Shown here piece by piece: positions 36,101-38,064 of a DNA stretch of 64,000 nt. Made by a program: the position numbers and the translations under genes. The stretch covers positions 42,296,311 through 42,360,310 of the forward strand of contig OX328106.1 in the NCBI GenBank assembly GCA_946811185.2. The letters run 5' to 3'. The notes beneath the pieces were generated by a model. That model was not told the DNA's origin, searched no databases, and saw only the letters and a program-made list of their open reading frames with translations. The DNA comes from Hippopus hippopus. Taxonomy: Eukaryota > Mollusca > Bivalvia > Cardiida > Cardiidae. How positions within the stretch are numbered: position 1 is the first letter of the stretch; every line of letters begins with the position of its first letter.

Positions 36101-37888
36101 TGTTATCCTCAATCTGATCTTGATTAATACTGTCCGAAAAAGCAGTCTTATCTTGATCTACAGGGCCTAAGAGAAGAAAAAGGTCTACTTGCGCTCAGTG
36201 CTCTCTTTCAGCGCCAATATATAAACTTGACCTCTGTCTACAGCTGCAAATACAATCCACTAAAACACAGAAAAATGTTCATCTTATGGGCTTGACTAAA
36301 CAAGCGAACAGTATAGATCCATGATCAGGACTGCACGCTCTTTGCAAACTGATCTTGAAGTATGGCGTCCGCAAAAAGTCCATGTTCGCCCATAGCATCG
36401 AAAGAGCTTATACTTACTGCTCAGATTTATACTTACCTCACACCGATACTGTTCTGTAGAAATGTGCAGAGACCAGAAATGAGCAAAGTTGTGCTCAAAA
36501 GCCTGGCTTTAAAATTCTCGTCTGTTCTAGCACATACAATGTCTGCTACCAATAAAGCTGTTGAAAGACTGCTGGATAAGGACATGAGAGCTTGCTGAAA
36601 AATATACAAATCTTGTCATTTTCACGCCCCTTCTCGCAAAAGTATTGCGATCGGTGGTGGTACATCATTCGATGCCGAATAGCGGCCAAAACACAATGCA
36701 GTATTTAAAATGCATTTGAATTTAAATCATACCATTTAAAAATAGGGAAATATTTTGAAGATAACAATCTGTTGTTGTGTGGTTGGTCAACGTGTTAGTC
36801 GCTGATAGAAAAATAAATTTAAAAATTAGGCAAAAGCTAAACAAAAGATAGAGCAACCTAGAACAACTTTTAATCATTTTTTAAATTAATTTCTCTGCCA
36901 ACGACGAACACTTTGACCGACTGTACAATAACAGATTATCATCTTAACAACAAATTCCAAACTTTTAAATGGTATGATTTACGTTTAAATGCATTCAAAC
37001 ACCCGATTTCTCTACTTTTGGCAGCTATTGCTACTGTAATTATTGTCGCTTCAATAATATATAAAATGATAACACGAACAATCAGATACTCGCTATCAAA
37101 GATTGATCATTCAAAAGATATGCTTTAGTGCGAATATAGTGTGTTACCAAGGATTGTCCATCATTAACTAACTAGAGGGAAACCTGTTCTGCGAACAAAA
37201 ATGCTGCGATCAGAGACGATACATCGCGGCCATCATAGATGTTTCAAATGTAATTAAAAGGCAAAAAAAAAACCGCTGACACAGTATATCCAAAGGTCGT
37301 ACGTGTATTAACCAAACACTCTAAAGTGCATTCGTAGTCTAATTCTCGTGTCACTAAATTATAAAGTAACGCTTTAAATGATGGTGTAGCCAGTCAGATA
37401 TTGTGTCACTTTCTGCATTAGAACTGGACTAAAATAGTTACTCGGAATGGGTAGTAGATACGGGCCCAGGATTTACCACGGTTGTCTAAGCATTTACAAA
37501 TCATACGGGTCCGCGTTTCAATGACCCTGTTGATCCAAGAATGCTTTTGAATACATTGTGGGAAAAGGAGACAATGCTGGTAACCAGCATTGTCTCCTTT
37601 GCCCACAATGTTTTCTACCCTGTAAAATACAAATTCCGCCATTCAATTTTTCCTCTGCAAATGATTTTAATTTAGCCAAGTCCAACATTGTGGAGTTTGG
37701 TGAAGAGTTACACAACAGACTACCTGTAGTGCGAACAAAATTGTCGCTAACGGTGTCGGTACATCGTAAACGTCATAAATCATAAATGTATCACTTTTCT
37801 CCTCTTGTATTTCAATGAACGGATCGACAGCCTCTTTGATATTATCCGAAAGTTCACCATTTTTCTCTGAATTTTTTTTCTTTCCCAT
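11765..37888 (-). CDS. SLC23-family nucleobase/ascorbate transporter, 12 coding exons
   Basis: Join of 37724-37888, 36437-36594, 35095-35192, 34178-34272, 33172-33353, 31722-31842, 31033-31189, 30188-30337, 29600-29703, 28501-28774, 13063-13158 and 11765-11964. The total is 1800 nt, 599 residues plus stop, matching the usual length of about 600. All introns are GT-AG. The family (NAT/NCS2) are plasma-membrane transporters of ascorbate or nucleobases with 14 membrane spans. Landmarks: LPLYQGPAATYVVP, DSIGDYYACSKVCSVPPPP, THAVNRG, GNIGAIGITR (NAT signature N-x-G-x4-T-R), LSNLQFIDLNSNRNL and AINTG. Oddities: the conserved Gln-His pair of span 1 reads Gln-Gln, the residue before the signature Asn is Gly rather than Pro/Gln/Glu, and SVCT ESIGDYY is DSIGDYY. 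Substrate is therefore uncertain. A 14.8-kb Polinton-type element sits in intron 10. Confidence 0.95.
12362..12606 (+). mobile_element. tRNA-derived SINE with LINE-like 3' tail
   Basis: tRNA-like head with A-box-like GTGAGGTAGAGCATC and B-box-like GAGTTCGATACCTG. The body ends in AAGTTGTAAGAACTTGT and AATAAATATGTTTAAACTA. These two phrases closely match the 3' end of the LINE at 5930-10105. A second, inverted copy lies at 53995-54215. Confidence 0.85.
12634..12671. repeat. (CT)n microsatellite
   Basis: A near-perfect CT dinucleotide run of about 38 bp. Confidence 0.95.
13063..13158 (-). CDS. SLC23 coding exon 11 (beyond the Polinton)
   Basis: Encodes VETLDDIFRMLLANPVFVAG and FIACFLDNTCPG, collinear with the penultimate segment of SLC23 proteins. 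Acceptor TTTTACAG, donor CAG|GTTTGA (weaker), phase 1. It is separated from exon 10 by 15.3 kb because of the intronic element. Confidence 0.92.
13276..13504 (+). repeat. Full-length TTAA-type palindromic MITE, reference copy
   Basis: Starts TTAACCCGTTACCAAACGAC and ends GGGATTGTTTGGTAAAGGG followed by TTAA. The core GAAAATGCTGGTTACCAGCA lies in a 34-nt near-perfect palindrome. TTAA flanks and terminal CC(C/T)TTTACC-type repeats suggest a piggyBac-mobilised MITE (inference). Its terminal TTAA lies within the GTTAAC target duplicated by the Polinton-type element. Confidence 0.85.
13500..13505. repeat. 6-bp target-site duplication, left copy
   Basis: GTTAAC directly before the element's terminal AGTAGTAAAGG. 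The identical GTTAAC follows the right terminus at 28262-28267. Polintons make 6-bp duplications. Because GTTAAC is itself palindromic, it could alternatively be counted as part of the inverted repeat. Confidence 0.8.
13515..13568. repeat. 54-bp near-perfect palindrome beside the left terminus
   Basis: The sequence opens GGAAGAGAGAATA and closes TATTCTCTCTTCC. The inner arms GGACACACC and GGTGTGTCC surround a GC-rich centre, and one mismatched pair (C opposite C) separates the outer and inner arms. It could fold as a terminal hairpin 9 bp from the element end. Confidence 0.9.
13752..14545. repeat. Tandem array of about 60-bp units, left TIR
   Basis: About thirteen units built from TGAGTTGGACTTAG, a T-rich stretch, TATGAATGATTTT and TTTCTAAAAG. 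Unit length varies (55-65 bp). No coding frame persists. A role as replication, packaging or spacer DNA is possible but unproven. Confidence 0.85.
14565..15017 (-). promoter_or_regulatory. Array of histone-type 3' stem-loops, left TIR
   Basis: Read on the minus strand: GTCCCTTTTAGGGAC (15003-15017), AGCCCTTTTCAGGGCT (14979-14994), AGCTCTTTTCAGAGCT (14803-14818), AGTCCTTTTCAGGACT (14779-14794), AGCTCTTTTCAGAGCT (14655-14670) and AGTCCTTTTCAGGACT (14631-14646). Most are followed by AACCA or AACCCA and by repeats of CGAAAGTTCTATCTTC. The six hairpins lie downstream of the TIR gene's stop codon. Confidence 0.85.
15039..15275 (-). CDS. 78-aa TIR-encoded protein, left copy
   Basis: Identical in translation to the gene at 26492-26728, so the element carries two copies. 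The protein starts MECTLRDMDFWELAQL, is rich in Lys/Glu in the middle, has WDDDNEAAFSLKF and ends SCPDCRKVGGCA. The CPxC...GC tail resembles the C-terminus of the 88-aa protein and may bind a metal. Start chosen at the first ATG, which lies about 50 bp after a TATA box. Its transcript would end in histone-type hairpins. Function unknown. The position in the TIR and the E2F/CRE promoter suggest an early regulatory role (inference). Confidence 0.85.
   Translation of the reverse strand: MECTLRDMDFWELAQLSSKEKKMDGKKKEFVVPQTECWDDDNEAAFSLKFNLDAQELKRLKRRTASSCPDCRKVGGCA
15307..15412 (-). promoter_or_regulatory. E2F-CRE-TATA promoter of the left TIR gene
   Basis: On the minus strand: E2F-type GCGGGAAA (15387-15394), perfect CRE TGACGTCA (15364-15371), TATAAA (15327-15332), and a second E2F-type site, TTTCCCGC, in the leader (15307-15314). 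A CCAAT-type box (CTGATTGGCTAAC on the gene strand) lies near 15440. Confidence 0.85.
15470..16135. repeat. Inner inverted repeat, left arm (spacer plus TTCTTGACAATG array)
   Basis: Spacer with TTAGTTAAACTCTAG-type sequence, then repeats of TTTCTTGACAATGAAAAAA and CACAAGCAAACATTTTTTTG, ending in AAACACCACGAGTTTCA. The whole stretch reappears inverted at about 23430-24010, including the last codons of the 217-aa gene there. The small plus-strand frame at 15820-16212 is a repeat shadow. Confidence 0.8.
16142..16804 (-). CDS. 220-aa coiled-coil protein with basic C-terminus
   Basis: Start chosen at MKHNLDEI (16804) rather than the longer frame, because the DNA upstream (CATTTCTTTGATTCTCAGCT, AACGATCACTTCG) matches the non-coding leader of the 88-aa gene at 24180-24241. 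Residues of about 55-115 are heptad-like (VKQLNLKQDSMMIRIIDQLE and onwards), predicting a coiled coil. Residues of about 145-215 are Lys/Arg-rich with repeated KNQPK and several nuclear-localisation-like clusters. It may bind DNA or act as a terminal protein, core protein or scaffold, but nothing proves this. No histone-type hairpin follows it. Confidence 0.75.
   Translation of the reverse strand: MKHNLDEINLSDFPSVENNGDVLSSVMNSTIINPPPELNSTTIIPATVFDNIYEEVKQLNLKQDSMMIRIIDQLETLNRHLEEIKTLTVSTDQLSRNIEVLRQQDQCISTTPVKIPVEFEFDKSNLHNLVDSIVSVVKKNQPKKNQPKEKQPRKTTKRKSEEDGNHLHKKQRVDQKPTIPILTGQGKYGKNIDNHVDFKIPKKPKTERKQPRKNNKTVGI
16880..16985 (-). promoter_or_regulatory. TATA promoter shared in type with the 88-aa gene
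   Basis: On the minus strand: GCCAGGTCCG-type GC block, CTCTTTAAAAATTTCAATCC, then GTATAAAG. The same series occurs before the 88-aa gene at 24105-24150. No E2F/CRE pair is present. Confidence 0.7.
17046..17113 (+). promoter_or_regulatory. E2F-CRE-TATA promoter of the 68-aa gene
   Basis: GCGGGAAA (17046-17053), TGACGTCA (17069-17076) and TATAAA (17108-17113), with CRE-to-TATA spacing of 39 bp as in the other cassettes. The ATG lies 40 bp after the TATA box, so the 5' leader is very short. Confidence 0.85.
17153..17359 (+). CDS. 68-aa cysteine-rich putative zinc protein
   Basis: Four CxxC-type pairs in 68 residues: CPHC, CGKC, and near the end YCEHCGCEI, plus HNC. It resembles a small zinc ribbon. 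An acidic stretch (DTDEGFYDDDEGS) separates the two Cys clusters. It has its own E2F-CRE-TATA promoter and a histone-type hairpin 32 nt after the stop, so it forms a self-contained cassette. It is divergent from the 220-aa gene. Function unknown. Confidence 0.85.
   Translation: MVRILVCPHCANRCLIECGKCFSILEYLGQKHNCPDTDEGFYDDDEGSTIYCEHCGCEIIPVDRAVES
17392..17407 (+). terminator. Histone-type 3' stem-loop of the 68-aa gene
   Basis: AGCCCTTTTCAGGGCT: 6-bp stem, TTTC loop, followed by AACCA and, 12 nt later, CGAAAGATCTTTC as a downstream-element-like block. No AATAAA lies between stop codon and hairpin. Confidence 0.85.
17505..17530 (-). promoter_or_regulatory. Candidate poly(A) signal region of the CCHC gene
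   Basis: AATAAA (inside GAAATAAAAAT) on the minus strand, about 155 bp past the stop of the 283-aa gene. No stem-loop is present on this side. Confidence 0.5.
17674..18525 (-). CDS. 283-aa CCHC zinc-knuckle protein with internal duplication
   Basis: A zinc knuckle CFTCNETGHWAKEC (C-x2-C-x4-H-x4-C) lies at about residues 87-100. It separates two related segments: VYLYVNPYTHDYEIS with YVGSFLSQ (residues of about 17-52), and VFVYVNPHSHDIEIS with FVGTLNSF (about 111-147). The C-terminal half is Lys-rich, ending in a run of lysines, probably a nuclear-localisation signal. CCHC knuckles usually bind single-stranded nucleic acid, so a role in replication or packaging is plausible. The gene diverges from the polymerase gene with 157 bp between starts. 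I do not recognise a named family. Confidence 0.85.
   Translation of the reverse strand: MSELKLQNTSPLRKRVYLYVNPYTHDYEISNIPSKYNVKHIGNYVGSFLSQQHLEEKDVYRITSYRVLDQAMIDKRYGANGVRTNICFTCNETGHWAKECPEKENQLGTIVFVYVNPHSHDIEISPSFYNVGGFKDMKFVGTLNSFCSENTWKKSSLQATSSSIVTQIVDMQSDTAANSDSEICKITEQTEKKISTNDNLRKQQTLDLKNNEFSAEPGCSYGKEKQQNIEKKKKRVTKNYFFYKSTKHEDKICPDVELKTNDRKRKRKTKCESDISKKKKKTY
18526..18682. promoter_or_regulatory. Divergent promoter of CCHC and PolB genes
   Basis: Two TATA boxes in 157 bp: GTATATAAAT (about 18620, plus) and GTATAAATAAG read on the minus strand (about 18595). The E2F-CRE pair of the small-gene cassettes is absent, suggesting a different timing of expression. Confidence 0.7.
18683..22723 (+). 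CDS. polB: Protein-primed family-B DNA polymerase (Polinton type)
   Basis: 1,346 residues. N-terminus: three 20-residue repeats of SDDEVFPPTKKKKT-type (about 14-73). A NHDQLCFARAVVV-type motif (about 235) and a Cys-rich finger region (YYCEFCDVGYTQREGHAC, about 365-470) are typical of Polinton/adintovirus polymerases. Exonuclease motifs: FFDFEC (about 498), NFKGYDGQF (about 574), YCRSDVDIL (about 700). An insertion at about 780-870 with VDGF, YEFLGDLYHGCPVCY and YIWEHEFD resembles a Vsr-type PD-(D/E)XK nuclease. Polymerase motifs: A DICSLYP (about 922), B KIMLNCLWGK (about 1105), C YFDTDS (about 1203). All catalytic acidic residues are present, so the enzyme looks active. It would replicate linear DNA with a terminal protein. 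Confidence 0.97.
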   Translation: MGKRKRIITYSDSESDDEVFPPTKKKKTRPLKEESDDEVFPPIKKKKTKPLKEESDDEVIPPTKKKKTKPLKEENDSDDESTNSNLDMKSLYDLTEKGNKKSRKFKTESHVLMLSFKKFEELSPQRLLGLFDDVTREIIRKLNASPTDMIRITINHPSLEIGIHIPFLAADQLQGETMLNEIERVLQSNTDFVLNDGFMTFDITHTIPPTGSGKPKYRSSELDSKFFAQKKKSIIQIDNHDQLCFARAVVVGICYSERENTKVWKRKWDRICRSNRPLQKTEAEKLLHETGVSPTQPIGIDEYKKIQAFLYEKGYVIKVHQQHSKVEKIFKHPEVKTNSKIIHLYFHQNHYDYIKSIKGFLSCGYYCEFCDVGYTQREGHACSNICKGCYREGKCPSESKEYVCSRRFFSAECFENHRNVQGKEKKSICELVKLCSKCGAQYHIRKKNHVCNGKKRCHICKRIVNFSHQCYIQPYQSKLNHDSDDETSSSVVKKPQFIFFDFECKQDTGVHIPNYCIAHRACDECIDKSLDFHCSTCSEFEEGREVIFQGEKTLSQFCNWLFSKHHKGVTAIAHNFKGYDGQFILDYIVKVGLKLPKLIMNGNNIMKLELNGIRLIDSFNFMSFGLAKFPSTFSLQEMKKGYFPHWANTDEFWSYIGPYLDMSYYKPDSMSEEARSKFIVWYNDKVRNGEEFNFQKEMEMYCRSDVDILRRGCAEFRKLFIEQGGICPFLEAITIADACNKVWRSKYLPENQIAIISSKDSSRRRFSMKAIRWLQSIAQEKGINIQHAKNGGEAQIGKYSVDGFHHQSNTVYEFLGDLYHGCPVCYTDRKQINPINGKPMSELYERTFERIADIEDMGYNVVYIWEHEFDAKMKDKEYKKHIEKLYPHSDPIDPRDGLSGGRCNAIKIGYDVDEKTKKEIKYIDICSLYPYVCKHKSYPVGHPEILSTENIDMNNIRQYEGLIKCKVLPPTDLFHPVLPVHCNNKMMFPLCMKCAEESSNICRHGKEERALVGTWVTFELFKALDCGYRLLQVYEIWHFNSVSDQFFKHYVDNFLKNKQEASGYPDSCQSDSEKHQFVCEYEKAEGVRLDPSCIQRNPGRRSFAKIMLNCLWGKLAQREKMIQTEYISDPSKYFEIVTNPNFIVKHVEIFDENCSFILVNYESKLEHIDTHATANVIVGSYVTAYARLELYSVLEKLKDRVLYFDTDSCMYIHDPKLWNPPIINSRLGKWTDEEPACKITQFRGLGPKNYAYKMKTKDGKEISKCKVKGITLDYNTKQVVNFDTYSKCALNRTVEIKIQYDCKIKRHRDRTVTSEPQTKTFRSVYTKRVIVNGADTVPYGYKSLRK
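22804..23457 (+). CDS. 217-aa protein of unknown function after PolB
   Basis: The frame opens at 22741 without an ATG. The first ATG is at 22804 (MLPLPIELREKIYGEFV), 81 bp after the polymerase stop. No promoter is obvious, so expression from the polymerase transcript is possible. The first 20 residues look F-box-like (LPIELREKIY), but this is weak. The rest is mixed helix with no membrane span. The last dozen codons lie in the inner inverted repeat. Not recognised. Confidence 0.75.
   Translation: MLPLPIELREKIYGEFVRQHTLDEQTQLNIKFFCVKIWIKKMFKWVAKEKSYKVYAIFNFIAMMVDDSGMDLVLKTYLADSCMKDNVISKLFRSTSRWAFFIIGPTEESFLNVVKMKSVLFNFYLRYKKGSVHDSYGETVETMSGYILFDRDVTEEVVNSALSTKDAYRHVAPFIGLRDFNDMDSEYTMFLGYDQLHKDITEYENKCETRGVCEFAL
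23430..24010. repeat. Inner inverted repeat, right arm
   Basis: Reverse complement of about 15470-16135 with small rearrangements: the CATTGTCAAGAAATTTTTT array, then a spacer with AACAAACCCATGGATTGG. Contains AAATAAATC near 23500, a candidate poly(A) signal for the polymerase/217-aa unit. Confidence 0.8.
24242..24508 (+). CDS. 88-aa protein with CPxC tail
   Basis: Start chosen at ATG 24242 (MEEVNHQLREAL). The upstream extension would need GTG and lies in a leader shared with the 220-aa gene. A helical N-terminal two-thirds (LREALQEYLNAGQQLLQLTT and following) suggests a coiled coil or helical hairpin. The C-terminus ACPICQANFGCCH resembles SCPDCRKVGGCA of the TIR protein. Promoter is TATA-only, and the 3' end is a histone-type hairpin at 24544. 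Function unknown. Confidence 0.8.
   Translation: MEEVNHQLREALQEYLNAGQQLLQLTTHLVGEEEQNQLRRITQPYKDLGERLVQLLLKTTPDIILVDIEFGRKITACPICQANFGCCH
24544..24559 (+). terminator. Histone-type 3' stem-loop of the 88-aa gene
   Basis: AGCCCTTTTCAGGGCT, then ATCCA and CGAAAGTTCTATC 12 nt downstream. It lies 36 nt after the stop codon. Confidence 0.85.
24664..24860. repeat. Inter-cassette spacer copy
   Basis: TTAGTTAAACTCTAGTTTTT, AACAAACCCACGGGTTGG, AATAAAACATTTAGTATTAG and CTGATTGGCTAAC. The same spacer precedes the cassettes at 23838-24060 and 26212-26345, and lies in the left arm at 15430-15600. Confidence 0.8.
24875..24941 (+). promoter_or_regulatory. E2F-CRE-TATA promoter of the 104-aa gene
   Basis: GCGGGAAA (24875-24882), TGACGTCA (24897-24904), TATAAA (24936-24941). 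The ATG is 40 bp past the TATA box. Confidence 0.85.
24981..25295 (+). CDS. 104-aa basic helical protein with acidic tail
   Basis: Residues of about 10-60 are Arg/Lys-rich and helical (WMDTERKLIRARRQIVLLKQ, RRRYERAELANNR), residues of about 60-90 amphipathic, and the tail ESDSESTDADTE is strongly acidic. The size and charge layout recall small chromatin-type proteins, but no histone fold is recognised. The cassette is complete: E2F-CRE-TATA promoter and histone-type hairpin at 25327. Confidence 0.82.
   Translation: MASRQSPVVTWMDTERKLIRARRQIVLLKQRLAGVRRRYERAELANNRVFCYNLRMKELIIEGMLEMYFQYVILKTEQVTRLFRAQIATERSESDSESTDADTE
25327..25342 (+). terminator. Histone-type 3' stem-loop of the 104-aa gene
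   Basis: AGCCCTTTTCAGGGCT followed by AACCATCTACCACGAAAG, with no AATAAA between stop codon and hairpin. Confidence 0.85.
25465..25870. repeat. Internal copy of the 60-bp repeat array
   Basis: About seven diverged units of the CTAAGTCCAACTCA / AATCATTCATAG type, the same family as the TIR arrays. It probably marks a former TIR-like end carried with a cassette. Confidence 0.8.
25975..26115 (+). CDS. 46-aa putative membrane microprotein
   Basis: ATG at 25975 gives a hydrophobic N-terminus (MFGLTFFLLLLFWLEERER), then a charged amphipathic helix ending ERKRGV and TAA at 26113. It looks like a single-span membrane or signal-anchored peptide. A TATA box (CATATAAAACAC, about 25898) lies upstream and a degenerate histone-type hairpin 25 nt past the stop. 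The cassette context, rather than the short frame itself, supports it as a gene. Confidence 0.65.
   Translation: MFGLTFFLLLLFWLEERERFRYIRHEIEHLMQMLNKMESIERKRGV
26140..26155 (+). terminator. Degenerate histone-type stem-loop of the 46-aa gene
   Basis: AACTCTTTTCAGGGCT keeps the loop and most of the stem but has one mismatch and one G-T pair. A block ATCATCTTTCTTTTC follows instead of CGAAAG. Confidence 0.6.
26328..26460 (+). promoter_or_regulatory. CCAAT-E2F-CRE-TATA promoter of the right TIR gene
   Basis: Inverted CCAAT (ATTGG, 26328-26332), E2F-type GCGGGAAA (26374-26381), CRE TGACGTCA (26396-26403), TATAAA (26435-26440), and a second E2F-type TTTCCCGC (26453-26460) in the leader. E2F and CCAAT sites are typical of S-phase genes. 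Confidence 0.85.
26492..26728 (+). CDS. 78-aa TIR-encoded protein, right copy
   Basis: Same protein as at 15039-15275. The stop codon lies in the loop of a 10-bp hairpin (GGAGGTTGTG ... CACAACCTCC, 26714-26741), which itself precedes the histone-type hairpins. Half of that motif (CACAACCTCC) also follows the 88-aa gene. Confidence 0.85.
   Translation: MECTLRDMDFWELAQLSSKEKKMDGKKKEFVVPQTECWDDDNEAAFSLKFNLDAQELKRLKRRTASSCPDCRKVGGCA
26745..27180 (+). promoter_or_regulatory. Array of histone-type 3' stem-loops, right TIR
   Basis: GTCCCTTTTAGGGAC (26750-26764), AGCCCTTTTCAGGGCT (26773-26788), AGCTCTTTTCAGAGCT (26949-26964 and 27097-27112), AGTCCTTTTCAGGACT (26973-26988 and 27121-27136). CGAAAGTTCTATCTTCAAG repeats in 27-bp steps lie between (for example 27000-27075). 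Compensatory changes keep every stem paired. ORFs drawn through this stretch are repeat shadows. Confidence 0.85.
27222..28015. repeat. Tandem array of about 60-bp units, right TIR
   Basis: Mirror of the left-TIR array. Units contain CTAAGTCCAACTCA and AAAATCATTCATAG. A related shorter array lies at 25465-25870 inside the element. Confidence 0.85.
28199..28252. repeat. 54-bp near-perfect palindrome beside the right terminus
   Basis: Exact reverse complement of the left palindrome, including the mismatched position. Confidence 0.9.
28262..28267. repeat. 6-bp target-site duplication, right copy
   Basis: GTTAAC immediately after the terminal CCTTTACTACT. Confidence 0.8.
28263..28490 (+). repeat. 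TTAA-type MITE copy on the right flank of the Polinton
   Basis: Begins at the duplicated TTAA and contains TTGACAGCATTTGCAG, the core GGAGAAAATGCTGGTAACCA and GGGATTGTTCGGTATAAG. The Polinton apparently inserted at the junction between this copy and the one at 13276-13504. Confidence 0.75.
28501..28774 (-). CDS. SLC23 coding exon 10
   Basis: The longest exon: VFQVVGLIYIIFGVIGKVG, TIPYSVIGGMMMINFGVLIG, LSNLQFIDLNSNRNL and YWVQTTDNAINT. Acceptor TTCAACAG, donor ACAG|GTAACA, phase 1. A MITE end lies about 10 bp past the donor, and the Polinton-type element begins 240 bp into the intron. Confidence 0.95.
28840..29255 (+). mobile_element. tRNA-derived SINE with an internal insertion
   Basis: Head GCCCTGTAACTCAGTCGGTA, later B-box-like GTAATTTCGATCC, conserved middle TCTCTTTTCGAGGACTGATG and the end TAAACAGAAAACAAACC. 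About 100 bp of unrelated sequence separates the two halves of the head. Confidence 0.6.
29600..29703 (-). CDS. SLC23 coding exon 9 (NAT signature)
   Basis: Encodes GIAVEGFMSFLGGWSGAGH and the NAT signature region GNIGAIGITR. The residue before the signature Asn is Gly, unlike the Pro of ascorbate transporters. Acceptor TTTACAG, donor AGA|GTAAGT, phase 0. Confidence 0.93.
30077..30108. repeat. (TGTC)n microsatellite
   Basis: Six to seven TGTC units in SLC23 intron 8. Confidence 0.9.
30188..30337 (-). CDS. SLC23 coding exon 8
   Basis: Carries the hallmark DSIGDYYACSKVCSVPPPP and THAVNRG. The acidic residue before SIGDYY is Asp instead of the usual Glu. Acceptor TTCACAG, donor AGAG|GTATGT, phase 1. 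Confidence 0.95.
31033..31189 (-). CDS. SLC23 coding exon 7
   Basis: Encodes a membrane span (LLACMIAWGLSGILTTVGVF) and the loop ARTDSRLNVIRDTSWFIMPY, collinear with the ARTDAR loop of SVCT transporters. Acceptor ATTACCAG, donor CTG|GTAAGA, phase 1. Confidence 0.92.
31722..31842 (-). CDS. SLC23 coding exon 6
   Basis: Encodes TTGLALILSFYLRNRKTPVP and the cytoplasmic loop GLHIKWSPVHKMFS. Acceptor TTTACAG, donor TCG|GTATGT, phase 0. Confidence 0.9.
31860..31892. repeat. (GAGT)n microsatellite
   Basis: Tetranucleotide run with one variant unit, in SLC23 intron 5. Confidence 0.9.
32060..32293. repeat. GAGCCATG-type palindromic MITE copy
   Basis: Contains AATGCATCTCC, CATGCAGAAAATTTAACAAT and the palindrome GGTCAGCC...GCAGGCTGATCTGGGTC. 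Ends near TTTTCACAGAGGATAGCTCA. Several further copies lie in the window. Confidence 0.7.
32914..33156. repeat. GAGCCATG-type palindromic MITE copy
   Basis: Starts GAGCCATGGTTTATT, carries AAAGTACAGACCTAGG and ends TTCCCAGAGCGC. The palindromic centre is partly deleted. It ends just inside intron 5, next to the donor of exon 5. Confidence 0.7.
33172..33353 (-). CDS. SLC23 coding exon 5
   Basis: Encodes LEGSLMVAGILHSIVGLTG and FIGPITVVPALTITGLVVY, corresponding to spans 4-5 of SVCT proteins, then WGIALL. Acceptor ATTTCAG, donor ATT|GTACGT, phase 2. Confidence 0.92.
33490..33595. repeat. Palindromic GATCAGACTGCAC element
   Basis: GATCAGACTGCACATTCTGT followed by its complement and GATCTACACTGTCCGC. 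Related pieces lie near 3000-3075, 36110-36175, 36325-36375, 44715-44830, 47130-47170 and 50000-50070. Confidence 0.65.
33750..34040 (-). mobile_element. tRNA-derived SINE, inverted copy
   Basis: On the minus strand, the head with B-box GGTTTGAAACCCAGG and tail AAAAACCAAACAAACAAA. Located in SLC23 intron 4. Confidence 0.7.
34178..34272 (-). CDS. SLC23 coding exon 4
   Basis: Encodes an extracellular-type loop with a glycosylation-like NMT and NFT, then AKRDIVLDKAQK. Acceptor TTTTTCAG, donor AAG|GTCAGT, phase 0. Confidence 0.88.
35095..35192 (-). CDS. SLC23 coding exon 3
   Basis: Completes VRLPLYQGPAATYVVPLLAL, a strongly conserved SLC23 segment, and ends in WKCPDFTLA. Acceptor GACCAG, donor GCGG|GTAAGG, phase 1. 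Confidence 0.9.
35388..36068. repeat. GAGCCATG-type MITE split by a nested insertion
   Basis: The two halves (35388-35552 and 35958-36068) join to give the family sequence (GCAGAAAATTTACAAATAGC then the GTCAGCCTGCGCG palindrome). The interruption is the TA-flanked element at 35553-35957. Confidence 0.8.
35553..35957. mobile_element. 405-bp Tc1/mariner-type MITE nested in another MITE
   Basis: Inverted ends CAAGGTGTTTCATAAT and ATTATGAAACACCCTG, with long matching arms further in (GGTATATTTGAAAGTG-like, GGCTAGC...GCTAGCC). TA is duplicated on both sides (35551-35552, 35958-35959). No coding frame. Confidence 0.8.
36437..36594 (-). CDS. SLC23 coding exon 2
   Basis: Acceptor TTTTTCAG, donor GAG|GTAAGT, ends in phase 2. 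Encodes spans 1-2 (QALMSLSSSLSTALLVADIV and FLQNSIGVR). The family His of the QH motif would fall at its first residues but is absent. Confidence 0.9.
36660..37040. repeat. GGCCTTTA-type MITE copy, diverged
   Basis: Contains CATACCATTTAAAAATAG, TTAATTTCTCTGCCAACGA and CTTTTAAATGGTATGATTTA. The family also occurs at about 54533-54865 and, with clear ends, at 61009-61342. Confidence 0.6.
37535..37712 (-). repeat. TTAA-type MITE copy overlapping the exon 1 donor flank
   Basis: Core GGAGACAATGCTGGTAACCA, ending GTGGAGTTTGGTGAAGAGTTA ten bases from the SLC23 exon 1 donor. Confidence 0.7.
37724..37888 (-). CDS. SLC23 coding exon 1
   Basis: Starts with ATG and encodes 55 residues: a charged cytoplasmic N-terminus, then IYDVYDVPTPLATILFALQ entering span 1. 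Donor CAG|GTAGTC, phase 0. A second exon of the same type lies at 45929-46135. Confidence 0.9.
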
Positions 37889-38064
37889 ATCTTTAAAGTC
37901 CGAACCGATGACACCACAATCAATTCGTACTTAACACGGCAATGTGCCGTCAGTCTTTATAAGTTACGTATCATTTTAGGTACAAATATATTCTATCACA
38001 ATAAGTGATTAAAATGCGCCTGCATGTACTGGGAAGACCTCGGTTTTATTCTGAGCACATCCCT

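Noticed and set aside
37418..37715. Minus-strand frames with CILQGRKHCGQRR-like peptides
   Set aside because: Shadows of the MITE palindrome. The same peptide recurs at other copies.
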